A stretch of DNA of 64,000 nt from Galdieria sulphuraria (GCF_000341285.1 NW_005178433.1:83122-147121); one strand, 5' to 3'; positions 41,772-56,735 are shown, numbered from the stretch's first letter. Notes: generated by a model from the letters alone, not told the origin. Made by a program: numbers and translations.

Positions 41772-44064
41772 TCATGAATTTTCACAAGTCTCGCTGTTGT
41801 TAGTGTTGGATGGATAGACAACGTTGGTAGATTGTTGTAGCCACCATAATAATTGTGAATATCGTTTTCGTATCACTTCCGGTGTTTTTCCATCACCTAA
41901 AATTTTGGCAAGTGCTAGGAATGTCCTTTCTGTGGCACCAAAAGCCCTGACTTGTGATAATAGTTTCTTATCATCTTCATGTGAAAAATGTACTTTCACA
42001 TCTCCATCAACAATCAACCAGTTGCTAGAGTTGTCAAATTCCAATCGAGTCGTCATTGTTCCATTATTGGTTTCTTCCATGTCAATGTTTTCCAAACACC
42101 TCTCCTTTTCGCATTTTTTCCGGTCTTCTTCCAATGCTTGCTGTCTTAATCGCTTAGCAAGTTTTCTCGCTTCTTGCTTGTGTCTCTCATTCTCTCTTAT
42201 CTTCTGTCGTCGCCTTTTCTGTCTCTGTTTCCACATCCGCTGCAAAATAACTTGGTCTCTATGAGGTAGCAAATTTATTTCAATTTGTTTCCATGCATTA
42301 TCGCCATATAGATAGACACCGTGTTCTAATATTCGCCATTCTTCACTGGATAGTGGTCTTTGTCTTTCGATGACCAAACGTTTCACCGGATTGTCCCTAA
42401 TAGAGTCTCTATATAAAATATTCAAAGCAGACCAGATTCGACTTACGGTGCATGACGACCACTCAAAAATCTATACCTTCTCCAAACTTCATCGTACTGT
42501 TTTGAAGGAAGCAATCGTTCATAGCTAAGTTTGACAAAATAAGAGCATTCCAATGATAATAAATATCTAACATACTTTTCCAACCAGTCTGAGCCATATT
42601 CACGAATAAGTGTTGCAATCAAACTGTCTTCAGCACTACTCCACTGATCTTCTGAAGATAACGTCGACTTCACTTGGTTGACATCTATGTATTGCGCATC
42701 CAATATGGAATGATTTGAACCCATATAGAAACTATATTTTGGGAGTTTTGGAAATAATTCTTCGTCCAAATAAGGGCAAAAAGTTTCCAACAACTTCTGT
42801 ATATCAGAGCTTTGTAAACAATCACATTTGTCGGTCAATGATAATAAATCCGGAACAATGCGTAATATTGGAGTGTCAAAAAAGGAGACTGAAGACCTAT
42901 CTAATGTAGTATTTGGTTCGTACTCTAGAACTGTTTCGGTAAAGAACTTTCGATAGCTCACGCAAATGTCCGAAGCTCGCTTCCAGTCATTCAACATTCT
43001 CCTCGAAAGTTTCAAAGCACTATCATCTTTCAAAGGCTCTTGTCCCACTAGAAGACAAGTTTGAATCAAGAGTTGTATATGACGACTCACTTGCAAAGAA
43101 ACTAGCTCCAGAGAATCCTGTCGAAAATGAAACTGTGAACATGTAGAGTTGAAATGAGAAAGACATGCTTTCATATTTGCAGGCATTATAGGTTTAGCTC
43201 TGCTGAATTCTGAGGAAACGTGCGGAGTCCATTTAGAATTTACGGGTTGCTCTTCCACCTGTCTGCATTGTGTTCTTGGCTTCTTCTTCGGATTAGAATT
43301 TTTCATATTATGGCATTTTTTGCTTCTTCGAAAAGAATAGGATGGTTTTCCACTCACAAGATCCACCAATTCCTTACCAGGAATTCTTGCAGTTGGGTCA
43401 TTTCTGTATTCCTTTACACAAATTAGCGGGCAAAAAACTAAAGCCAAACAACCAACCTCTTCATCGTCAGTTTCGTTCTGGACTTCTAGCAGATAATCAA
43501 AATCTTCATCGCTAGAGTCTTCAGGACCATAGTCTTTGTCTTCTGGAGAATAAAGTGATGACAAAAATTCTGAATATGCCTAAGGCATAAAATTCAAAGA
43601 GTGAAAATATGAAGCTTTCAAACGCTTACCTTTCGATCTTCGTCATCCCAAGTGGCTGACGACTCTATAAGGGATTGTAAACTACGAAAAATGGTTCGAA
43701 AGTAGTCATATAAAAATAAGCCATCAAACATACCCGTCCAATTTCACAAGTTGCGCGGTGGAGTCGTCCGTTTCCTTCGTAATTTTTTCCAGTTTCTAAT
43801 GTTCAAGAAAATTAGAGAAAAACAAAACTTGGAGCGTTAACAAACCTTTGTTGCGTCATTTTCTAAAACACTTTGTGGAAACTCGCTACAATTAGCAAGA
43901 AATTCGTGCTTCTCGTTTTCAAAGGCCTTACTAGAAGGTAAAAGCTTACGTATCCAACCCTCCTTTTCCGTCTCCGAGTCGTAGAGCTCTTGTAGAGCTG
44001 CAGCGTTGGATAATTCTCGGAATTCTTCGTCACAATTTAAGGAATAGTCTACAGTGCTCCACAT
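41772..44064 (-). CDS. GON4L-like SANT/Myb nuclear protein
   Basis: Six exons on the minus strand (43846-44064, 43734-43795, 43630-43681, 43457-43579, 42447-43411, 41772-42408) give 685 aa. Diagnostic segments are a DED-rich stretch (SSDEDFDYLLEVQNETDDEE) running directly into EYRNDPTARIPGKELVDLV, the GON4L block (family pattern EEFR.DRAVRI...EVN.LMEE). LVSLQVSRHIQLLIQTCLLV follows, as in GON4L. Two SANT-like segments are visible (SSEDQWSSAEDSLIATLIRE and LSSEEWRILEHGVYLYGDNA), and the C terminus has another (DGDVKVHFSHEDDKKLLSQV). The 45-bp intron 43412-43456 has no in-frame stop, so an isoform with 15 extra residues is possible. Metazoan GON4L acts in YY1/HDAC repression; a similar role here is inferred. 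Confidence 0.78.
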
Positions 44065-45076
44065 ATCTTGACAGTAGTTCTTCTAACGTCAGTTACAGGA
44101 ATTTTCGCCAGTTGCCAAGCAACAAAACTTACAAGACGCAACCCCTCTTCCTATAAAGACAGTTTCATTTGCAATTCCCAAAACTTCGATTTCTTCAAAT
44201 CGTCGAATATTTTTTTTCTCAGCTTTTAGTTGTTTTAAATCGAGAACAACAGTACTTCATATTGTACGTACGTGCATAGACTTTTTCATAACACCTATAC
44301 TTCCATTCGGACAAATACCACTGGGTACGAAAAACAGTGTTTTGCTGAACACAGTTGTATTGGATATTTCTGCTGTAGTTGCCTTATCCAAAAAACTATT
44401 TCTGAAGGTTAAGTCGGCAATTTTGAATGGCTGTCCCGAGTGTGATTCAACTGTTGTGCATATGAAAATATTCTTCGTTTTCTCAGGATGTTACAAGAAA
44501 AGTTTTGCGAAGCAAGGCTCAGACTTTTTAACGTTTGCCAGTGCTATGAATTTTGGTCGGGTTCCTAAGGCGTTCTTTGCACGTTTTTGATAAATAGGAG
44601 ACAGCTATGGTTTGACTCTGAAGTGCTAATTTGAAGCTTCTTTTTTATGGAAAAAGGGAAGAACGGAGCAATTTTACTTTCACATTGCACTGCCTTTTGA
44701 TTGAAGCTAGTTGTTGAGCAGTGAAGAGAAGTCTGGATACGAATTCACCTCATCGATTGTATCTTTGGAGGCACACATATTTAGAAAATAGATTGAAAGG
44801 GGTAACAAACAACAGTTGAACTGCATGGAAAGAAACAAACTGAGACGCGAGTTGAATATTCAAGTGAATAATTGAAAGCACGAGTTGTGAAAGCATTCAA
44901 TGAGAGCCAAGTTATTGAACAAGTGAACCAGGAGCGTTTGAGTTGCCAATGTATAATGCTCCTCTGCTTGGTTTTTTCACGATGATTTGGATGAGGATTT
45001 TGGCAAGTAGTACTATGTGCAATCTAGATATTGTTTTGAATAGATCTTTTGTATTAAAGTTTACTAGTGGATTTTT
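44065..45076. other. Intergenic, about 1 kb
   Basis: This is the upstream region of the GON4L-like gene. A plus-strand open frame from about 44225 to 44590 reads through 120 codons (ITPILPFGQIPLGTKNS and so on) but has no ATG near its start and no recognised family. It may be chance or a remnant. Confidence 0.4.
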
Positions 45077-45331
45077 TTAACGATTGCATGAGACGTCGAG
45101 CAATTTGGTGAGCGCAAAACTATCAGTTTGGCATTCAAATCTAGTATTTGTATACACAGTGCACAGTACCTCCAGCTTTTGAAGGCAGAAGAAATTTTTG
45201 CTTTCTACCCTTTCATTATTCATCACCTTGTGGCCTGAAGGTCTGCAACCCTGATTGTTCAATTTCCAAACAGCTTCAAAAATTGCTGTAACTCTACCAA
45301 CCAGTTCATCTTCCACTGTACATATCTTCAT
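45077..45331 (-). CDS. Hypothetical 84-aa open frame
   Basis: An ATG at 45331 opens an 84-codon frame with mixed composition and several cysteines. No motif was recognised. It begins the gene-poor part of the window and could be chance. A gene call rests only on frame length. Confidence 0.15.
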   Translation of the reverse strand: MKICTVEDELVGRVTAIFEAVWKLNNQGCRPSGHKVMNNERVESKNFFCLQKLEVLCTVYTNTRFECQTDSFALTKLLDVSCNR

Positions 45332-48300
45332 GATAGCGTGACTTGCTGTCTCTATCGGGAATGACTTTACTTTCTTTTAAAAGCTTGATAGAATCTGGTT
45401 TGGTAGTTGAACAATTACAATTATCCGGAATAGCTGTTATCATTGTAATAGATGATACCACAAAAACTTCTAACATTCAAAACAACAAAGATTTGCTTAA
45501 CAGGAACCAGTCGGAATGCTACATTGTGAGCTTAGAAGATTGAAAATGTTCCTTCCGTAACAAAGAGAAACACATTTAGGCTTCAATCAAACAAGTTCAT
45601 TTTATTTTAAAAAAGTACTCTCATTCCTGTAACGTCTATTTGAATTTCCATTCCTTCAGTGCGCGCATCGTCTCTATTGGTTTCAAACCTCTCAAATCTA
45701 AAAGAAATGCATTCTTCAACTTATCCCAAAAGCTCATCACCAAAGACTCTAATGAAAACACCGTGATAAAAGCTCCGCCAAACCTCTTCACCAACTTCAA
45801 ACACTTACTGACAAAATAGTCTTGAAGAATTCAAACAATTGCGTCTCCAAACGGTGCTTGAGATTACATTTCTAACAACATTTATGTTGCTTTCAGTTAT
45901 GATGAAAGTCATATAATTTCGAGAAATATCTTCTTCCAAAAATTACACTAACTTGAACAGGCCAGAAGGCCGTTGTTACACAAAGTTAAATATAATTTGT
46001 GTCTGTAGTAGACGTCTTCAGAATTCCTATATTTCTCACCCTTCTGGAAACACGCAGTTGCGTAGATCAAGTAAATTTTTGACTCAACTCAATTTTCTGC
46101 ATTTCCGGTTCCCTCCAATTCACAAGAAGCAGTGTACTATAGGGAACATAAAAAGTTCCTTATGGAGAGACCGGAAAGTGACTTGTTCAATACTTGGTCA
46201 CCCTTTCGCCTCAATGGACTCAAATTGTTTTAAAATGGCTTTCCTACTTCCTGGAGGAGTCACGAGTCAAAGCAACTTGTGGCTCTGTCCTTGAAGCTGC
46301 ATGTTTTACAAAGACTTGCTCTTTTAAGTCTTTGTTGGGAAAAATTCTATCACACATATTACAAACAAATGGACTTGTCATATTATAAAGACTGTTCATT
46401 TCTGACCATTCTTCCTGTCGATTTCAATGTGGCAATTTACGATTTAATTACAACCGATGTAGTTTCTACAGCATCTTAAGTCATTGGCACCTTTTTGCAA
46501 ATAAATGTTTCAAAAGAATATCTTCATAACGTTCAATGTAAATTTTAACATTTTGTGTTATTGCCTCTTCAAAAAGGCCAGCCCTGAAGGGTATGGCATA
46601 GTCACTGAAACCACAAGTTGACATTGTTTCGATATTTGTCGGTATGACTGAAGAATAGTCATTGTTTGTTTTCTATTATTTATTATACTTGAATTTTGTT
46701 TTGAAATAAACAGTTGGCTGTTCATTGCAAAAAATACCAGTTGTTTGGACAAGAAAGGAAATTATTCATCTTAGTTATATTCAACATGCATGGATGTAAA
46801 GTCTATTTATTTTGAATAATTGCAAGTCTGCAACATTGCACAATTTACACCAAAAATACACCTCAAATGAGAAGCTTCCAATTTTGAAATAGACTCAAAG
46901 ATATCGTCCCGAATATTTGAAAAATTGAACGAGTGTCTTGACCGAATTATTCTCCTGTCCAGTCTTGTCAAGAGCTCTAGTGGGAATAGTATCATTTAAT
47001 AGAAATGTAGAAACTCTCAAATAAAAAATTCTTTTATTCTCAGCAATCATCAAACTCCTTCCTTACAATCATGGTAAGAAGCAACTTATCACTAAAGCTG
47101 CAGAGGTGGATGATAGCAAAAGACAAACTAAACAAATGTGCAAAGAAGTATCCAAAATATCGCGTGGTTTTATCAGAACTCAAAAACGTTGTCTATTTCT
47201 CATTTCATTTCTCATGTCAGAAACAGCATTGATTTAATAGCGTCAATAACTCCTATTTCTTTCTCTGAAAAATACTCGCAGAAAACAGAGACATTTGATA
47301 CTGTCGATTCTGTCAAGAGAAAAGATATTTTTCAAAAATTCAATTTTCAGTCGAATTGAGTCTATTATATCGACTCTCTTCTGGTATCTTGAATTTGCAT
47401 AGCATTTGAATCATAGTTGAATTCTCTCTCCTCAACAGTCGGCAATATCGACGAGGTGTTTTTGAAGGTAAACAAGACTGTTTAGGTTTAAAGGCCCTTG
47501 CTGCAACCTCCTGTACGAGAAACTGTGAATTTACACAAATTGTAAAGATATATAAGGAAGCAAACTAGAAAAATTACAAAGCTGCTTATGGACCTAGATA
47601 ACCCCAAGAGGACTACTATTTCTTCCAATACGAAGAATGCAAAGCTTTTAAAAGCTCTTCAACTTCAAGGAAAGATTTGTTCCGCTGCAGTTGTCTCCTA
47701 CTCTTTTTCCACTCTCTCATCCATCAGCTAGTTGAATAAGTGAGTCACTATACAAAGGTCCCTCCAGTCAGACACTATGCATAAGACTCTTGCGAAATAT
47801 AACCTGACAGGCACGTTGGTGGAGGCTTCTTTTTAGATATTTGTAACAAGAATCAAAGACAACTCAACGTTTTGTATCAACAAACAGTCTATAAATACAA
47901 GAAACGTTCATTTCAACTAGGAACGAGTCAAACTTGAAAAAGAAGAGAAACGCTTTTTTGTCCAATTTGCTCTACAAAGGATAAAAATGTCGTCAACTCA
48001 CAAGCAATATTCAGCAGAATAAGATAAAATAATTTATCTGATTCTTTTGCAGAGTCAAAATCTCAAATGATATTTTGGTTGTTATCCAACTGGTAAAGGT
48101 CTTGTTCTTTTAAATATATTGGATCGATTTCGTCTCCTAGTGAAAAGAAAAGAATATAAGCGTAGAAATAATGGAAAAATAAGAATCTTTCATCTCCTCT
48201 TGGCAAAGTAATAAAGAAAGGTGAATCTTGAAATATAAGTGCAAGAAGTAATAGCGTCACCACTTTTACTCTTATTATACCAGTCAAAACTCTCTACAAG

Positions 48301-51300
48301 TTCTTTACGTGGAGAACGAACCAATAGCCTTGAATCGTTTGAGGTTCGATCCTCCTTGTCGTAAGTAGTTTATGTATTTGTGTATAGACAAAAGAATTCA
48401 AACCTTTGGTCAGTTTTTTGTTGTAGCCTTGTCCTCTCTATACTTTCCAACTCTAGGGTTGAGTATATAATTATTTCTTCTTTGCAGTTCACAGTGGCAT
48501 AAAGACTATTCCTTGAGCCTATTTTGCATAGAAGGAAAGGCTATAGTTCTTACACAGAAAGCCAACTGAATTATTTCCATGAAACTGGAAAATGACCATT
48601 TTATACATTGTGAAGCAGTTTTCCAAGGTTTTGAAAGGCTAACAAAGGAAGATTCTGAGATTGAGAACGAGTCGAAAACTGGTTATAGCAAAACCCGTTT
48701 TTTGATTTGTCATCAATAGAGGTTCACAGGAAGTCTGAAATTTACCATAGAGACAAGTTTTGTAAAACTCAACTCTGTTAAAAGACTACAGTGTCGCTAG
48801 GGAGTTGAGAGGACCTTTGTTACGACACTGTTCTTTTCGTTTCACGATAGTACTGAGATGTGAGATTGATTGTATCTAGCACACTTATTGTTCCAGAAAC
48901 TTTTTACATATCTCCAAGTGGAATATTTTCTTTCATAAAACTCACTAGTCACTCAAAATAATATATCACCAGTGAAAGAAGACAATACAAAGCGATCCTC
49001 ATAACAATTCAATTAGAAATTCAACACAATGGTTTGATTGTTGGATAAAGGGGAAGGCTCAGTGAGTGTTGTCAAGTCTGTGGACCTGATTCAAGTTTGC
49101 TAGTGAAACTTTTCCGATTTTAATTTCTAAAGCAAATTCGTCGTTCGTTTTAGTTGGACAAGTGAATTTCTATTATCTGCGTTTCTTTTTTAAGCCCTGC
49201 AAATGTTTCTTGTAGAACAATCCATCGATTCCTGTGCTCTGAGTTCCATGTAGACTGTAGTTTCTTTTTAGTATTTACAACTTTTATTATCTCTTTGGAG
49301 TTTATATACTGTATGCAACACTTGTTGTTATTTCACTTTTGGTCTTGTATGGAAATTTGAGATTAGCGTTGTCGAGAAGAGAGCAAAGACAAAGGAGTTT
49401 AAGTTGTCGTTGAGTGTTGGTCGATTAATCAATTAGTTGTTTCACAAGTTTGTTTATTTCTATCGATAATTGTTTCAGAGCAGTTTTGCGTATTTATTAG
49501 CAGTTGAAAGTCCTGTAGTCTGTTGTTGAGATTCTGAGAATCAGGCTTGGGGCTATTATTTCAAAGATATTCTACAAGAACAAGAAACCAGTCAGACACT
49601 CAGTTGAGTGTTTTGTTCAGTACAAAGCGTTACTTTCCGTATGATAGTTTTTTGTCTTCTATATGACTCTTTTCAAGATGGCAAACTCGGTCTGTAGCTT
49701 TGCAACAGGTTTTTGAGTGTAAACGATATTTGCACTTTTTGTAAAACAAATTCATTTCTCAGGATAACGTAGGAAGGTATTTTTAATGAGTTGTTTATAT
49801 TGTTGTGCTTTTAGATCAATTCTCTATTGATTCAAATATGTCATTTGAAATATTATTTGCGGAAAAACGACACCCATAAGGTTTGACAGTTAATAAAAAC
49901 GAAAGCTGAATAGACTTGCTTTTTTATAGCAAGGGAAAAGTTTTCAGTTCAAAGGATACTCAACTTGTTGGGAACCATGAAACAAAGCAAGCAAAAGAGC
50001 ACTGCTGAAAGTCGTGGTTGTGTCCACCTGGTAAAATGTTTTGACGATGGCGACTGTAGCTATTAGTCCGTTTTGAGAAACGCCTTTGTCTTTATGAATT
50101 AGTGGGTTTACCGAGGGTGAAATATGTCTAAAACGATATGTGAGTAGTAAGAGCGATAAAGTTGGAACTAGTATTGATGGTGTTTCTGAAAGGCATCTAT
50201 TTCAAATCGTCTTTGGTCCTTATATAGTTGGAGAGGAGGGTAACATTAGTAGTACGGTGTGAATGGGAAACAAGGAGACTTGTGTGAAACAGTACTTGCC
50301 GTGTCAAGAGTGCTGCTGATCTGTTTTTTTTTCCAACACACTGAAGGTCATTCTGGTGAAAGTAGTGGTAGTTGTAGCTGTCAAAAAGTGAAAAGGAGAC
50401 ACAACATTTTGTGCAAACAGATTGCGTTTGGATAGTATACAAAGCATCTCTAAAAGAAACTCATGAAGGATTGGGAGAACTTCTACAATGTTACACAAGT
50501 GCACACATTGATGTCATCGTGTCCGACTAGAGTTTTTGGTTTGACTCTGACGATAAAGTCCAGCTTTTGGTATACAATTCCTAGAAAGCATACGCAGACG
50601 AACAAAGTAGTTTGCAAATACATTGACACGGACCTAAAACATTTTTCGATTATTGAGCAAAATCAAACCATTCGCCAGTACTTGAAATTCAACCAGAACA
50701 GCAACAACAACAAATATGAGCCCGAGCCTAGTACAGTATGACATAGTCAACAATTCTACAAAGAGAATGACTTGTGTTTCTATCTTTTACTGTTTTCTTC
50801 GTTGTTGCATGACTGGAAAATTGTCATTGTTTTATTTACTTGGAATTGTAAAAAGACAGCAACGACAACAACAACAACAAGAGAAAGTTATAGTGTATTG
50901 GTTAGTAGTACATGGAATATTAATAATAGTTTTTGTCATAAAAGTACGAATTTGACCTATTTTTTACCATACAGGAAAATTATATTGTTGACTTTACAAA
51001 ATAAAAGGGCATTATTTGCACACTTACTATTCCTGTACCTTACTATCAGTAGAACTACATACGGTTCTGATTTTGAACAACAAATAGAGTATCGAGTTGC
51101 TTTACTTGTCGATTTTCGATTTTGCTTGTACCTGTTTGAGACTAATCTTTATCTTTTGACTCTTGAAACGAACTTATTTGTTATCTCATGATAGTGTCAT
51201 GAAGCAATTAGTCGTCATTTCTTTTCCGAAAACGTCGACGTAAAAACTTTTCAGAAGCTTATTTCATTGTAAATCTCAATCACATAGGATCTCTTTGTCC

Positions 51301-54300
51301 CGTGACAGTTGTGTTGCTTTTGGAGGGGTGGGCAGTTGATAGTCCAAGTGATCAATTCAAGCCAATTTCGTCAGTTGAAACAAGTAATCTTTGACAAGTG
51401 AACTTGCCGTATCATGAAAGTGTACAACATACTGTTTTCTGTGATCTGGAATCTACTACTGATTTATCTTGATATATTGTATTGTTCTTATGTTGAAACC
51501 ATCTTATGATTATTTATGCTTCAGAACATTTCCATCTTACATGTTCGACCCTAAGACCAGCTTCATATGAAGTAGTCATCTAGTCGATAAGGATAAGATA
51601 ATATCTCTATTTCTTTTTTTGTCTTCTTTATCGGCGTTATTGTAGAATGGTGAAGATCTTGTTTTTTAGAGTTGTAGTATGTTCTTACAAGAAAAGGGAC
51701 GAATATGATAAAAAGTGGTATTCAAAGACTGCGAGATAACGTAAATTCAAAGAAAGAATCAACTATATTGCAGTCAAAGTTCTGTACAAACGATCTGCTG
51801 GGAATAGAAATTGAACTTGTCCTAGTACGACCTACTGGTTGTTTTCCCTTATTCATATGAATTGTCGTGAAAGACAAAAATTTATGTTTTACATAGCACA
51901 TTTTTTTCAATGAAAGAATATAGAAAGGTCAGTTGAAAGAAATTCAAAGAAAAGAAGTAAGTGAATGCTTCTCTGGCTTCACGGGGTTAGAATATCAGAC
52001 ATATGATGTACAGATTTTGAGGTTGATCCTCACAAAAGCCGAATCAATTCTGTGCTTTTTACACAAGTAGCAGCAGAACATAAATTGATAGTCATGTTCT
52101 AATTTCAGGATCTTTTTGTATATCCTTTGATGCTTGAACCTTTTCGCAACCTTTGGTGGTTTTCATCCACCTCTTAATCTTGGACTATTACCACAATTGA
52201 TTCAAGTGATAAATGACAATGTATTTATGCCATACCAATACCTTGTTTCTATTGATGAGTTGAATTTGAATCTTATTTTAGTGTGATATCCGAAACAATT
52301 CTGGTTACAGCTGTATTGAAGTAAGCAGTAATCATTTGCTTTAGATTACTACTCTGAATCTTACCACTTCTAGTCAAATCTCAACAGGATATGGCACAAT
52401 TATTCTAGTAGATACGTAAGAAAAGGTCTATTTGATTTCTTCCTTCTCAACGTATCTAGAAACTGGTTACTGTTTTATATTACTTGAATTGTATACTGAA
52501 TTCAGTGATTTACTGTTCATTGGAAAGAAAGTAAGATACCTTTTGATACTGCTCATTTAAGATAGCATTCTATATTCGAGTTGGTCACTTGTTGATAACT
52601 AGTCGAATATCTCATGAAGATGAAATTCTGTTTCATAAGTAAATGAAATGTCCTCTATGTTGATTCAACTTTTTGAATTCTTGGAGATTATACTGAATTT
52701 ATCGAACGAGTTAGTCCCTATCCCGAGAAAAACGATTTGTCATATAGTATTAATAGTAGTATTATTACTAAGGATAAAGAGGCTTAGCTAAATAATACTT
52801 GGTTTGAAAAAAACTTGGTAGTAGCAGAATGCCGAATTATTCTTCTCATTGCTTGCACTTGATTTGCGATACTGGATACGTTTTCGTTGATCGTTTCATC
52901 CTAGATAGTTTCATGAATCTACTCAAGCGATGAATCGCATTATACCTTTGCAGCGCCACTAATGTGTTACTCTTAGTTCATATGTTTTGATATGAACTAG
53001 TTGTTTGTTTTGATATAACTACGTTAACCTGTACTTGATTCAATTGATTACTACTTGTTTTGAAGTGCTTTTAGTTATACTATTTCGTTCCAACCATGCA
53101 TTACTGAGTAAGGTATGGTCATTTGGCAGACAAGAATCAGGAATAAGATGTCAGTTTATTTCAAGTATTCGCATCTAAATGCGTTGATTGTTAGAAACGT
53201 TCAAAGTTGTCTATTAAAATATAGCCTTAGTAATGAATGGAGTCAATGTGTTAGACAAGATAACGGCACAACTCGATGCACAAAAAGTTGAATCAACATT
53301 TCCATTCAAAATCAATTAGTTGATAGTAAGACTAATATACGTTGTTATTTTTTAGGGGTATCTAAGAGAGAGTTATTTGAATTGTCATTATGTAGACATT
53401 GGGTTATCCAATAGAGTTTCTGTCATATAGTGTTTTTATAGGATGGCTTCTTTAAGGTAGAATTGATACTTTATTGACTCCTAGTTGTCGAGTTGATAAA
53501 GACTTTGTACCTTAGCACTTGAAATCCTGCTGTTATAATGTAAAGAGTCTTTATATCCGAAGCAGTGTCCTATGTGGTCTTTAGGAACCCTGTATGCTTG
53601 ATCCAGAAACGAATTGTCCAAGATTATCTCGAATTGTCTAAAATAATTTAGTCGTTACTCTAAAAGGATGATTTACAGACTATTATTTGGATCACGTAGA
53701 ATCAAGTCGAAGATCAATTCATTCGAGAATCACTAGGTGAGAATCCGAATTACAACAAAGCATCAATGTTTCCCTTGATATTTGTATGCTGTGTGCAATA
53801 CTAGGACAAGCCGTCGACCATAATTCAATTTTGGTACATCTGTGGATTGACTTTCATATTGAATGACAATGTGTTTCTAGAATATTGAGAACATGTTACT
53901 ATTGATGAGCATAGATCATTCAGCATCCACTATTCTTTTATCTGTACGGAATTCAATTGAACTTTGTTTGAATCCATTGATTCCTATCAGTATTGGCGGA
54001 GTACGTTCCACTTTTACTGCCTTGGTACCAAGCTCAACTTGCGTCATAGAATCATTAATTTTTTGATAAAGATATTGTGCTAAGAATCTATTGCTTGTTT
54101 GTATTGACTGGTCGGAGGGTTGGCATCATCTTGTTATCTTGTCTTTTCAGGAAAGTTGCAATGACTGAACACTAAAAACTGAACTTTAATTGAAATGAAG
54201 TATGACAGCGATAAACTATACTATTCATAGACCACAGAATCATTTGATATAGAACAAGATTCAACCAGATTGTAGACGATTGGTCTGAAACGAGCTGCGA

Positions 54301-56735
54301 AAAGAAGCAACGTAACCTTGCTGAGACAAGCTATTGAATCTCTTGTCATGTTGAAACGTTTTATTGTACAAGATGAAGAAAATGATTCCTTTCATTTCAA
54401 CTTTTATACAACTCGCTAAACAAAAAATACACTAATTTGCTTTGGAAGAAAATAGATGATGAAAGATATAAAGTGAAAAAAGAAAGAAATGGCTTCCTAG
54501 TTCAATAGACTACAGAGATAGTGTTATGAGCCAAAAGTCTTGACTTTGATTCTCACTAGAAACATCAACGATACTCTGGTCGTCATTAGTAGAAAAAGAA
54601 TTCTCTACAATACCTCATACTGGTAATAGTAGAACGTTTATGTTACTTTGTTTTGTTTATCCATTCTACTGATATGCATGACCTGTATTTGAACACCATA
54701 AAGTAAGAAATAGGCTGTTGAAACAAAATGGTTTGTTATTCCATGGCATACCTAATCGTTACAAATTGCCCAATGCTTCAAAGAACTTTTTCCTTAAGGC
54801 ATTCTATATCCTTTTAACACTCCCCTTATTATTCTTCTTCCTTTTATTTTATCAAAAATGAATATCATACAATCCTCACTGATGGAAGCTAATCAAATTT
54901 CTATTCGAAAAGGCAAAGTGTAGAATAAAGCAAGGAATATACAATCTTACTTGCAGAATCATTATTTGCATTTCTGTAGATATTTAGGCTTTATATAGTT
55001 GTAACTTTCTTTACTAGTTTGGAAAGTGTAGACAACAACATTTATAGGAAGAACAAGATCAAGCTTATGATTCAACTCGATCTCGATACTAGTATTCCAT
55101 GAAGGAGAGATCACTCCTCATCATACACGACGAATGGTCTTTAGATTCGAACCAATCAATCAATCTTATGTCAATCAACAACTTGACCAGAAAAAAGTTG
55201 CTTGTATTTATTTCCATTGCAAAAATTATTGAGGTCTTGGTATAAACAGGCAGAAATGATAATGAAAGCAGAATTTACTATCTGATTTGCACATTTGACG
55301 GCAACAATAACAGCAACTCTTAGAAGAGATAGGAGGACAACACTTCTCACTACACCATTGTTCTTGAAGGGTCGTGAACATAGTATTTCTTCTATAGTTC
55401 CTCATTTATTTAGAATTGTGAATGGTGTTTTACGACCACTCGCTTTCCCTATATTAAAAACTCAATACATTCCTCAATTGTGGAACAGATATATTTTTCT
55501 ATCTAATCAACAAGACTAGAGACAATAGGGATACGAGCTAGTGGCCAGAAATCAGTTTGAATTCAACTGATTTCAAAAGATCATAGTTTCGACTATGTTG
55601 AACCGAGTTTAAACTGAATTGAGTGGAAAAAAGGAATTGTACAAATTAGGCAATCAGCTATTAAGAAAGAGAATAAGCTGAGTGCTTTGCTTGATAGAAT
55701 CAGAACAATGTCGTCGGATAAAGAGTTGTGTATTGTTTCTTTAAGCATCATTCATTCTCTTGTTCACTACGCCTTGTAGATAGAATCGAACGAGTCGGTC
55801 ATAAATATAGTACTTTAGTATTTATCATATCATTCATGCCTAGTGATAAGGTCAATTTTAAGTTGCAGAAAGAGGGACTCTAATATATCTTGGCCACATT
55901 TCTATTGAACTCGGTGTCAAATAGAATGACTTGACCTTGTTCATATGAATTCATATTCTTGTTATGAATACTGTATTTGAAGAGTACCTATTATATGCTA
56001 TTTGAATTTACTCTTAACTTTTTTTTTCACTGTTTATTATACAGCTCATCATGTAACTTGGTTTCATAAAATCCTTGTATCTTTCAGACTATCAAGATTT
56101 ATGGCTATGACTTATAGAGTTTTGATAGAATTCACTTGACTCCAATCCCTTCATCGAAGATTGATTTGATAGTGGGACATGCATAATGTCGCAGTTAACT
56201 ACAGAATCATAGGCCTATGAGACAATTCAACTGAACTGAAAGGAACTGTATGCTCGGCAACTTTAAAGATCATTCCTATTTTAAATAGAAGAACGCAAAC
56301 ATTCGGTTTTATGTTGTTTGAAAGATTTGAATCCACATAACAACTTGAGAAAACTGAAGAAGAAGTACTTTGATCATAACCTTTGATTGTTAGTACTTCA
56401 AGTCATGCTGAGACATATGGTTATGTCCGTTTACTTCCTTTGGTGAAAAAAGTTGTCTCTTATCTTTGTTATATTAAGCTGCTACAAAATCAAGTTGATA
56501 ACCTGGTACAGCTTTCACTAGGGCAAGGTGTCTTTCACAACAGACTCTTTGTTATCTTTATGGATGAAGAATTAAGTTTGGCTTGTGTTGATTCATTGAG
56601 CTCAATGATTGATTGCTTTGTGTCATACTAGCACATTTACTTATCAACTGACAAATAATCGCACTTGAACTTGTAAAATTGACTGATTCCAGCATCTGAG
56701 GAATAATAGCAGGACAACCCTATTCAAAAAGGTGA
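45332..56735. other. Gene-poor AT-rich region, about 11.4 kb
   Basis: There are only short, scattered open frames (none above 140 codons, many without ATG) with no recognisable domains, and no splice-connected series that resembles a family. Composition is AT-rich with frequent stops. A short run of CAA-type triplets occurs at about 50861-50885. Local echoes such as TGACAATGT-ATTT followed by CTATTGATGAG near 52215 and 53862 hint at old, diverged repeats. No tRNA, rRNA or snRNA was recognised by eye. It may be subtelomeric, centromeric or transposon-derived. Confidence 0.5.

Noticed and set aside
1-44064. Idea that the many chromatin genes form a functional cluster
   Set aside because: They are on both strands, interspersed with unrelated genes, and eukaryotic genes of this kind are not usually clustered; most likely chance.
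44225-44590. 120-codon open frame upstream of the GON4L-like gene
   Set aside because: No ATG near the start, no known motif, and no convincing 5' exon.
48290-48365. Possible tRNA B-box (GGTTCGATCC)
   Set aside because: T-stem does not pair properly and no acceptor or D-arm could be folded around it.
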